Part shown: in pieces, positions 1 to 5,187 of the stretch
Layout of the letters: every line of letters starts with the position of its first letter
How positions within the stretch are numbered: the first letter of the stretch is position 1
DNA from: Desulfovibrionaceae bacterium
GTDB lineage: Bacteria; Desulfobacterota; Desulfovibrionia; Desulfovibrionales; Desulfovibrionaceae
Assembly (NCBI GenBank): GCA_900770205.1
Contig: CAAGJV010000337.1
Coordinates: 1 to 5,187 of the forward strand
DNA: 5,187 nucleotides
Reading direction: 5' to 3'
Program-made: the position numbers and the translations under genes
Notes under the pieces: model-generated
What the model saw: the letters and a program-made list of their open reading frames with translations, nothing else
Database searches by the model: none
What the model was told of the DNA's origin: nothing

Positions 1-581
1 CCGTGCTTGGTGCGCGGGCCGCCTTCAATCTGCTGCGTGCCCTGGTTGTTCTTGGCCTTTCCGCAAAGAATCAGTCCGCCCCAGTCGCCGGGTTTGCGCT
101 GTCCTTTGGGTTGTGCGGAGGTGAAGACAATGGGAGCGTCCTGCTTGCCCTGAGCAAAGAGCTTGGCACCCGGTTCCACGATGAGGGCTGCCTGCGTTTC
201 CTTGTCCCCTTTGATGACGGTACCTGCCTCGATGGTCAGTTCCGATCCGTTGGCGATATATATCCATCCTTTCAGGGTATAGGTGCCCTTCTTCAGGGTC
301 TGCTTGCCTTTGAAGACCAGTTCCTTCTCACCGTTGCCGATGACCGTTCCTTCCGGTGCTTCCTGGGCGTTGTTGTCGAACAGCAGGTGATCGACCGTCT
401 TCTTACCGTCCGTATCGGTTCCCCATACGTAGGAGGGAGTTTCCGGCTCTTCCGGTTTCGCCGGTTCTTCCGTTCCGGGCTTTTCGGGTTCCTGACTGGG
501 TTCATCGTTGTCACTGCAGGCGGCAAAGCCTGCCAGCAAGATAGCTGCGAAGGCATACGCCATGAATTTTCTCTTTTTCAT
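1..581 (-). CDS. Bacteroidota-type surface lipoprotein, N-terminal part (runs off left edge)
   Basis: The visible part is 193 codons, beginning at an ATG at 581-579 and still open at the window edge. The N-terminus is a lipoprotein signal peptide: MKKRK, a hydrophobic stretch at about residues 6-20, and a lipobox ending AGFAAC with the lipidated Cys at 22. The residues after it, SDNDE, match the acidic lipoprotein export signal that sends Bacteroidota lipoproteins to the outer surface. A Pro/Glu-rich spacer (about 27-50) follows. From about residue 85 the sequence has a beta-solenoid-like pattern (GWIYIANGSELTIEAGTVIKG, then IVEPGAKLFAQG and APIVFTSAQ), recalling secreted or cell-surface proteins of Bacteroides and Alistipes. 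The molecular function is unknown. There is no plausible promoter or 5' leader, because the bases just upstream code for the SGNH fragment on the other strand. It is therefore either cut off from its native upstream region or joined artificially. Family type is confident, biological continuity with the phage is not. Confidence 0.75.
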   Translation of the reverse strand, partial: MKKRKFMAYAFAAILLAGFAACSDNDEPSQEPEKPGTEEPAKPEEPETPSYVWGTDTDGKKTVDHLLFDNNAQEAPEGTVIGNGEKELVFKGKQTLKKGTYTLKGWIYIANGSELTIEAGTVIKGDKETQAALIVEPGAKLFAQGKQDAPIVFTSAQPKGQRKPGDWGGLILCGKAKNNQGTQQIEGGPRTKH

Positions 582-1217
582 AAATGCCTCTGCATAGGAG
601 ACAGCCTTACAGCAGGAACCTTCAATTATCGCGGAAACACCATGCTGCATACCAGGTATCATACGAATAAAATATATTCTTACCCATCGTATCTGGAAAA
701 ACTTTCAGGCGTATCCGTATCAAACTACGGCATACCTGGATGTACCATTTCCGAGTGGTATGAAAAGAATAAAAACAACGATCTTTCAGGCTACGATGTC
801 GCCATTATTCAATTAGGAGTCAACGATGCCTTCAGGCATGGCTCACTTACCGATAAAGCCAGGGAAGACATGAAAAACATTATCCATAAATTGAAAAAAG
901 AAAATAAAAACATAAAGATTTTCATTGCCACCATTATGCAGGCATCAAGCTATCATACATCAGGTACCATAAAAGTATCAGAAGAAATAAGGTCTCTTGT
1001 CAAAGAGGAAAAAGATAACAACGTCATATTGCTGGATATGGAAAAATACAGCCATGTCGGCGATTCCAACGCCTATAATGCTGGTCATCTTTCCGCACTT
1101 GGATACTTGACACTGGCAAACGACTACCGAAATTACATCAGCCATACTATCAGAATGAACAGGCATGAATTCAAGGAAGTACAGTTTACCGGAACAGACA
1201 AGGTTTCAGGATACTGA
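582..1217 (+). pseudogene. SGNH/GDSL hydrolase domain, 5'-truncated orphan copy of a tail-fibre C-terminus
   Basis: About 211 codons are open, ending at TGA 1215-1217. The product starts at the motif CLCIGDSLTAGTFNY and runs to QFTGTDKVSGY. It aligns end to end with the last 210 residues of the tail-fibre protein in this window, at roughly half identity by eye. SGNH signatures are present: GDSL with the nucleophile Ser codon at 603-605, NYGIPG in the block II position, GVND with Asn at 822-824 (block III), and YNAGH with the His codon at 1086-1088 (block V). The position three before His is Asn, where many SGNH enzymes have Asp. No start codon or ribosome site precedes the GDSL motif. An internal ATG at 640 would lose the catalytic Ser, so the piece cannot be expressed as an active enzyme in this arrangement. 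The reading frame stays open leftward into the lipoprotein's antisense, but that part is not homologous. The region is clearly more AT-rich than the fibre gene (22 G+C of 60 at 841-900). It could be a silent alternative fibre tip, a relic of another phage, or part of a chimeric join. Confidence 0.75.
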
Positions 1218-1235
1218 TCAAAAATAGCATGATAC

Positions 1236-1268
1236 ATGAAACAGCCTCCTGGGTAGAGGCTGTTTCAT
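1236..1268. terminator. Bidirectional terminator hairpin between convergent SGNH ends
   Basis: A perfect 13-bp inverted repeat (1236-1248 ATGAAACAGCCTC, 1256-1268 its complement) encloses a 7-base loop. It lies 18 bases after the plus-strand stop and 27 bases after the minus-strand stop. The 3' flank is T-rich but interrupted on the plus strand (TTTCATTT). On the minus strand a TTTTT run lies about 12 bases past the stem. Position and symmetry suit a shared terminator, but neither T-tract is ideal for intrinsic termination. Confidence 0.65.
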
Positions 1269-1295
1269 TTCCTGCCGCTGCTCTGCCTGTGCTTC

Positions 1296-4277
1296 CTACG
1301 CATCAAAAACGTAGTCCGTGCCTGTGAACTGTATTTCCCTGAAGACATTGCCTGTGTCTGTTGCCATGATATGGCTGATATACGCCTTGTAGTCTCTGGC
1401 AAGCATCATATAGCCGTAGGCGCTCAGATGCCCGCAGTTGTAGGCGTCTCTCTCCATGGTATGCCCGTAGGCGGCAATATCCACAAGGATAACATCCTTG
1501 TCGTTCAGCTCCGCCACCAGTTCCCGTATGCCTTCGCTGATATAGCCGCGTGAGGCGCTGTACGACTTTCCTGGAATGATAGTTGCCACAAATATCTTTA
1601 TGTTCTTGTTTTCTGCCTTCAGCTTGCTGATAATGGCTCTCATGGCGGTTCTGTGCCGCTCAGGCCATGTACTCTGCTCTGATGCATGGTCGTTCACGCC
1701 AAGCTGGATAATGGCCATGTCGTAGCCGGACAGGTCAGAATCCTTTTCCATGGCATACCATTCTTCCGTGCTCATTCCTCCATGCCCGAGGTTCGTCACC
1801 TCCATGCCCGTAAGCCTTGCAAGGTAGGAAGGATAGGAATACCTGGCGCAGCCTGTATAATTGTCGATGCTTCCATCAACATTATAGTTGAACGTGCCAG
1901 CTGTGAGGGAGTCCCCCACGCAAAGGCATCTTGTGAATGTGCATATGTCGTCTCCCGCATAGTTGCAGGGGTTTTTCACCGCCGTACTGTCCATGTCTGC
2001 ATTCACAAGAATATTTTCGGAAAGCACCCATCTTCTGCCTTTCGGCTTTTCGTTATGGATGGAAACCCATCCATCTTCCGCCTGCTCCTTGGAAGTTGCC
2101 GTAAAGCGTGCGTAGGCCGTGCCGGAAGGAACCGTAAACGGCGAAGGCAGCCGCGCATCGCTGCTGTTAAGGCAGGAAAGCACATTGCCATCCGCATCAT
2201 AAAAGGCGTTGTATACGCCATAGAAGCCGCCCCAGTAATACGGAACTCCCTCTTTCAGCTTCACGGGCTCAGAGGCATAAAATCCCTGGTAGGCTGTTAT
2301 CTTCCCGTTGCTGACATAGCAGTTCTCCATCCAGCCAGGAATGAAGTTGCTGTTCTCATCAAAGGCAAGGTATGCTGTTTTTTCAGGAGTTACCGCGCCA
2401 TCCATCAGCTTTTTTGCCGAAACAGCGCCATCGGCAAGTGCCTGTTCCTCTACGGAAGAAGTGTTCAGCGTGCAGCCTATGCGTATTTTATCCGCATAGG
2501 GCAATGGCTCCCTATCTTCCGTGTAAATCCATGCCTTGTCCTTAAATGACATTAGAATGGAGAATCTGCCGTACACTGCGCCTTCAGGAACAGTAAAGGC
2601 GTTTTCAAGAGAGCCAAGCTCTCCGCTTGCGGCCACCACATGAAACTCTGCATCATAAAACGCGTAGTATGAACGGTATACCAGGTACTGATAATAGGTC
2701 TTGCCCGATTCCATGGCAATGTACGGCGTGGTGCAGAGTTCCGCTGTGGTTACCTGCTCCAATCCCATATTGCTGCTTATCAGCCTGTAGTCGCGCAGCT
2801 TCCCTGTATTGATGAAGTTTGTGTTCCCTTCTCTTGTCACAATGCTCTCATCAAGGTGCTCCATGCCTACCGCGCCTTCCGCCATGCCTGCCGTGAGCGC
2901 CATGCCCTTCTCATGGCTTCGGGGAATATCAGCGCCCGTGTTCAGCCATATATTCCCGGCATCCTCAGCATCCTTGTTCAGCGTGAAGCGGCCGTAGGCG
3001 CAGAGCGGAGGCGTTGTCAGCGAATAGCTTTCCACTACTCCGCCGGGTATGACGTTCTTTTCCGCATCATAAAAGCAGAAGTATTGTTTTATAAGGCCGT
3101 CAAGATAAAAATAATAGAGCTTCTCCGCTTCCAGAGGCAGGAAGTCCGTTACATAGAACGAATCGTTGTCTTTTACCACTCCTTCCGTAGTTATGTACCC
3201 GTTCTTTATGGCCGCATGGTCAATAAGGTCTGTTCCTTTCACTGTGGAGAAGAAAGCATCTTCCATCTTTTCCTTCGTCACTGCTTTTTCCTGCAGCATA
3301 GCCGTACCTATGGAAGCTGTACGTATGCTCCGCTCCAGCCTCTTCACCTTTACGGATGCTTCGTAACCCTTATTTGAGCAGAAGCGTATGTAGGAGGCTT
3401 CCGTTTCTCTGGTGTCGAACTCTCCTGAAACATCGACAAGGCTCTCGCTCTCCTCACGTCTTCCGCCCACAAACTTTTTCTCATTGTCGTAAAGGGCATA
3501 GGTCTGCATGTTTGAAAAACCCATAAGGGCATAGGAGAAGATGCAGTTTATTTCCTTCAGCGGTATAAAGTCCGTACACTTGTAGCTGCTATGGGAAAAA
3601 GCATCTCCAGAAGTCGAAATATACATCCCGTCCAGCCATACGACTTCCGCGTCTGTCAGTCCGTGAACAGCATCCGTATTTTTTGCCGCCTCCGCAGCTG
3701 CACGTTCTGCTTCACTGGCGCTCTCCTGCGCTTTTTCTGCACTCTCTTTAGCCTGAGCCGCACTCGTCGCCGCCGCTTCCTCATGGGCACGCGCGTTCGT
3801 TTCCGATGTTTTTGCCGCCGTTTCCGCGGCCCCGGCATTTACCACACTTGCCGCCACACTCTGCGCGCTTTCAGCAGCGGAATTCATGCTTGCAAGGGCG
3901 CCAGATGCTCTTTCCACAGCCTCGGCCCTTGCCGTGTCCGCCGCCTCAGCCTTTTCCGCAGCAAGAGACGCGCTGCCTTCCGCCGCATTGGAACTTTCCC
4001 ATGCCTTGGAAGAAGCCTGTTCTACGCTTTCAACATAGCCTTTAACAATAGCTTCATAGCTTTTTACCGAATCTTCCTTTTCCGTCACGGCAGAAAGCGA
4101 GCCTTCCGCGCTTTCTGCGGCGCTCTCGGCCCTTGCCGCCGCGTCAAGCGCTTCCCCCACCTGCACGCTTTCCGCCGCCCTTTCTGCGCGTGCCGCCGCT
4201 TCCAGAGCTATCTTGGCCGATTCATAAGCCGTCTGCGTATTCTTTTCCGGAGAATCTTCCAGCACCCATTCCGCCAT
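1296..4277 (-). CDS. Phage tail fibre/spike with C-terminal SGNH hydrolase domain (993 aa)
   Basis: This is probably a trimeric receptor-binding fibre whose tip enzyme removes acyl groups, such as O-acetyl, from a host surface glycan. The substrate is inferred. The start is ATG 4277-4275, preceded by GGAGG eight bases upstream and overlapping the adaptor stop as TAATG. The frame is open further upstream to 4679, but that part only shadows the adaptor gene. Domains: MAEWVLEDSPEKNTQ leader; Ala/Glu/Ser-rich helical region at about 17-203, typical of fibre coiled coils; four degenerate repeats at about 213-313, 356-448, 487-589 and 644-742; then SGNH at about 783-993. The SGNH domain has GDSLTAG with Ser790, NLGHGG at 829-834, GVND with Asn862, and YNCGH with His950. 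Asn947 sits where Asp is usual, so the enzyme may rely on a Ser-His dyad or an Asp elsewhere. The very different compositions of coiled coil, repeats and tip suggest modular assembly. A fibre or tailspike role is well supported by composition and operon position, whereas enzymatic activity is predicted from motifs only. Confidence 0.88.
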   Translation of the reverse strand: MAEWVLEDSPEKNTQTAYESAKIALEAAARAERAAESVQVGEALDAAARAESAAESAEGSLSAVTEKEDSVKSYEAIVKGYVESVEQASSKAWESSNAAEGSASLAAEKAEAADTARAEAVERASGALASMNSAAESAQSVAASVVNAGAAETAAKTSETNARAHEEAAATSAAQAKESAEKAQESASEAERAAAEAAKNTDAVHGLTDAEVVWLDGMYISTSGDAFSHSSYKCTDFIPLKEINCIFSYALMGFSNMQTYALYDNEKKFVGGRREESESLVDVSGEFDTRETEASYIRFCSNKGYEASVKVKRLERSIRTASIGTAMLQEKAVTKEKMEDAFFSTVKGTDLIDHAAIKNGYITTEGVVKDNDSFYVTDFLPLEAEKLYYFYLDGLIKQYFCFYDAEKNVIPGGVVESYSLTTPPLCAYGRFTLNKDAEDAGNIWLNTGADIPRSHEKGMALTAGMAEGAVGMEHLDESIVTREGNTNFINTGKLRDYRLISSNMGLEQVTTAELCTTPYIAMESGKTYYQYLVYRSYYAFYDAEFHVVAASGELGSLENAFTVPEGAVYGRFSILMSFKDKAWIYTEDREPLPYADKIRIGCTLNTSSVEEQALADGAVSAKKLMDGAVTPEKTAYLAFDENSNFIPGWMENCYVSNGKITAYQGFYASEPVKLKEGVPYYWGGFYGVYNAFYDADGNVLSCLNSSDARLPSPFTVPSGTAYARFTATSKEQAEDGWVSIHNEKPKGRRWVLSENILVNADMDSTAVKNPCNYAGDDICTFTRCLCVGDSLTAGTFNYNVDGSIDNYTGCARYSYPSYLARLTGMEVTNLGHGGMSTEEWYAMEKDSDLSGYDMAIIQLGVNDHASEQSTWPERHRTAMRAIISKLKAENKNIKIFVATIIPGKSYSASRGYISEGIRELVAELNDKDVILVDIAAYGHTMERDAYNCGHLSAYGYMMLARDYKAYISHIMATDTGNVFREIQFTGTDYVFDA
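2052..3641 (-). repeat. Four degenerate ~100-aa beta-rich repeats inside the tail fibre
   Basis: Four protein-level repeats each carry an aromatic-rich strand, a YD-[AN]-[ED] turn and a closing Y-x-RF strand. The turn Asp residues are D264, D404, D542 and D694, spaced 140, 138 and 152 residues apart. Units 2 and 4 share the plus-strand bases TCCGCATCATAAAA (3061-3074 and 2191-2204), coding the YDA turn. Units 3 and 4 share FTVP-x-G before the closing strand. The gaps hold a short recurrent helical motif ending in [AI]VT-x-E, at about 327-340, 465-483 and 613-634. The likely fold is a beta-sandwich fibre or carbohydrate-binding module, which is inference. Confidence 0.7.
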
Positions 4278-4927
4278 TATCCTATCCTCCTCGCTGGCTT
4301 CATGGTTATATTGGCTGTAAAGCGCGCCCTCTGCTCGTTGGCATCCGCCTTCTGCCTTGCCGCCGCATAATACTGCGTCCACATTTCCAAAGGTGCGCTC
4401 CCCCGCGTAAACGGCCCGCTCTCCACCAGCGCCCCATAAAGGTACAGGTCGGGGAAGTGCAGAAGAACGGCGTTTTCGCTCTGCGCCTCTCCAAGCGGCG
4501 GTATCTCCGCATAATAGGTAAGCTCCAGCACGCCCTGCGCATCCGCCCGCGGGGAAAAGAACAGGTCGTCGCCAACAATGGTATATTTCTTCGGCCTGCC
4601 CCGCCTTCTGCCTTCCACGCGGTACATATCCGGCGGCATATAGGAAAGGTTCACGCACTGCCCGTCCTGCCCCCGCCACACAAGATCGCGCATTTCAAGA
4701 AACACGTTCCAGTCCCCGGGCACTCTCCGCGCCGGCAGCTTTATGCCGTAGTCCCCGGCGGCAAAGTCGGTAAACGCGCGTTTTTCCATCACGCGGAGCC
4801 TCAGCTCCCTGTTCATCCGCTGTTCGGCAAGCCGTATGAAGATAGGTATCCTCTCCGCCATGTCATCCCGCCCAAGGTAATCGGCCACCGCCGCCTTCAG
4901 CCCTTCGTAGGTGGTAAGGTCTGCCAT
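4277..4927 (-). CDS. Phage head-to-tail adaptor protein, SU10-type (216 aa)
   Basis: Adaptor proteins of this kind form a ring beneath the portal and connect the capsid vertex to the tail. The recognised pattern is an N-terminal helical pair (LKAAVADYLGRDD, then FIRLAEQRMNRELRLRVMEKR at about 30-50), a central beta-rich part with LPARRVPGDW, a YYAEIPPLGEAQSENAVLL segment at about 138-156, and the conserved PDLYLYGAL helix at 159-167. A C-terminal helix rich in charged residues follows (about 181-202). The length fits the family. The start is ATG 4927-4925, with GGAG eight bases upstream (4936-4939), overlapping the previous stop as TAATG. The gene sits between a small head-region protein and a tail fibre, as expected for a connector. 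The assignment rests on remembered family patterns and was not searched; a generic head-tail connector label would be the fallback. Confidence 0.8.
   Translation of the reverse strand: MADLTTYEGLKAAVADYLGRDDMAERIPIFIRLAEQRMNRELRLRVMEKRAFTDFAAGDYGIKLPARRVPGDWNVFLEMRDLVWRGQDGQCVNLSYMPPDMYRVEGRRRGRPKKYTIVGDDLFFSPRADAQGVLELTYYAEIPPLGEAQSENAVLLHFPDLYLYGALVESGPFTRGSAPLEMWTQYYAAARQKADANEQRARFTANITMKPARRIG
4286..4292 (-). promoter_or_regulatory. Ribosome binding site of the tail-fibre gene
   Basis: On the minus strand GAGGAGG precedes ATG 4277-4275 with an eight-base gap from the GGAGG core. It lies within the last codons of the adaptor gene and fixes the fibre start at 4277 rather than at the far upstream end of the open frame. 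The TAATG overlap suggests translational coupling with the adaptor. Confidence 0.8.
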
Positions 4928-5187
4928 TACACCCGCTCCAGCGTTGTGCGGAAAGCCCGGTTGTCAGGGTCATTCAAAAACTTACGCATGGCGTCAGGGT
5001 CGTTCAGGATATCCAGCCCCTGCGCCCTCGCAATATCTGCCGCCGCCACGGGAATGGAGGCCACGCGCCGGAATACGGGCGCCTTCACAAAGCCGCACTT
5101 CTGCTCGTTCTGCGCCTCCCTGTTCTTCCGTACGATTTCCGTCACATCCTGAGAACGGGAGATCACGCCATCATCCGTCACGTAGTC
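4927..5187 (-). CDS. Conserved small phage head-region protein, C-terminal part (runs off right edge)
   Basis: The visible part is 86 codons, ending at TAA 4929-4927. The frame is open to the window edge, where it reads Asp-Tyr-Val. A GTG at 5181 could serve as a start, but only six bases precede it and no ribosome site can be judged, so the gene most likely begins outside the window. The sequence has a polar helical segment (SRSQDVTEIVRKNREAQNEQ), then FRRVASIPVAAADIARAQGL, and ends LNDPDNRAFRTTLERV. That NDPDNRAFRT ending resembles the small proteins encoded between the major capsid and adaptor genes of many short-tailed phages. Its function is not known, and no signal peptide or membrane segment is visible. 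It overlaps the adaptor gene by one base, so it belongs to the same structural operon. Confidence 0.7.
   Translation of the reverse strand, partial: DYVTDDGVISRSQDVTEIVRKNREAQNEQKCGFVKAPVFRRVASIPVAAADIARAQGLDILNDPDAMRKFLNDPDNRAFRTTLERV
4936..4939 (-). promoter_or_regulatory. Ribosome binding site of the adaptor gene
   Basis: GGAG on the minus strand lies eight bases before ATG 4927-4925, inside the penultimate codons of the upstream gene. Together with the TAATG overlap it supports this start and a coupled operon. Confidence 0.65.

Noticed and set aside
3..1217. A single 404-codon plus-strand reading frame from the left edge through the SGNH copy
   Set aside because: The first ~190 codons are the antisense of a convincing lipoprotein N-terminus and resemble no protein family. 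Only the part from about 582 is homologous to SGNH. The open frame across the junction is coincidental.
582..1930. Hin/Gin-type recombination sites at the edges of the putative cassette
   Set aside because: I looked for near-identical ~26-bp inverted repeats at both SGNH starts. The longest identical runs are only about five bases, and no gix- or hix-like half-sites were recognised. The true sites, if any, may lie elsewhere.
582..1930. Diversity-generating retroelement (template and variable repeat)
   Set aside because: The two SGNH copies differ across all bases and mainly at codon third positions, not specifically at adenines. No reverse transcriptase is present and the tip is not a C-type lectin fold.
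2191..3074. Direct DNA repeats TCCGCATCATAAAA
   Set aside because: They code for the conserved YDA turn of the fibre repeats, so they are explained by protein-level repetition rather than by a mobile or regulatory element.
4278..4679. Upstream extension of the fibre gene to a start at 4679 (1127 aa)
   Set aside because: The extra 134 residues overlap the adaptor gene in another frame, are Arg/Gly/Ala-rich without domain character, and the start at 4277 has a strong ribosome site.
1686..5152. Long plus-strand open frames at 1686-2549, 2856-3377, 3591-4370 and 4133-5152
   Set aside because: They are antisense to the fibre and adaptor genes. Their Arg/Pro/Cys/Phe-rich products reflect reading the complement of Ala/Glu-rich or GC-rich coding sequence, and no family resemblance is seen.
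1..5187. tRNA genes, CRISPR arrays, insertion sequences or attachment sites
   Set aside because: None was recognised on reading both strands. The window is almost entirely coding, and the only non-coding gap of note is 1218-1295.

Overview
The window looks like part of a tailed double-stranded DNA phage or prophage, joined at its left end to a fragment of a Bacteroidota surface lipoprotein gene. Nearly all real coding is on the minus strand, so phage transcription runs from right to left. The phage host cannot be named from this window. The phage genes are GC-rich and have clear GGAG/GGAGG ribosome binding sites, which is unlike most Bacteroidota genes. Some other GC-rich Gram-negative gut bacterium is a possible host, but that is only a guess.

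Layout from right to left. At 5187-4927 is the C-terminal end of a small conserved phage head-region protein of unknown function. It overlaps by one base (TAATG) with an SU10-type head-to-tail adaptor gene at 4927-4277. That gene overlaps by one base (again TAATG) with a 993-residue tail-fibre gene at 4277-1296. The three genes form one tightly coupled structural operon. The fibre has an alanine-rich coiled-coil N-terminus, four degenerate beta-rich repeats joined by short helical linkers, and a C-terminal SGNH/GDSL hydrolase domain that probably acts on a host surface polysaccharide.

At 1218-1295 a short gap holds a perfect 13-bp hairpin, probably a shared terminator. On its far side, on the plus strand and convergent with the fibre gene, is a second and more AT-rich copy of only the SGNH domain (582-1217). 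It is about half identical to the fibre's own domain, keeps the catalytic motifs, and has no start codon or fibre body of its own. Its left edge falls almost exactly where the homologous domain begins in the fibre. This geometry (constant fibre body, C-terminus A, terminator, inverted C-terminus B) is what an invertible tail-fibre tip cassette would look like. However, no recombinase and no near-identical inverted repeats are visible, so this is a hypothesis.

At 1-581, on the minus strand, is the first 193 codons of a Bacteroidota-type lipoprotein. Its start codon touches the SGNH fragment and leaves no room for its own promoter. The junction may be a real recombination or prophage boundary, or it may be an assembly or amplification chimera. 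The sequence alone does not decide.
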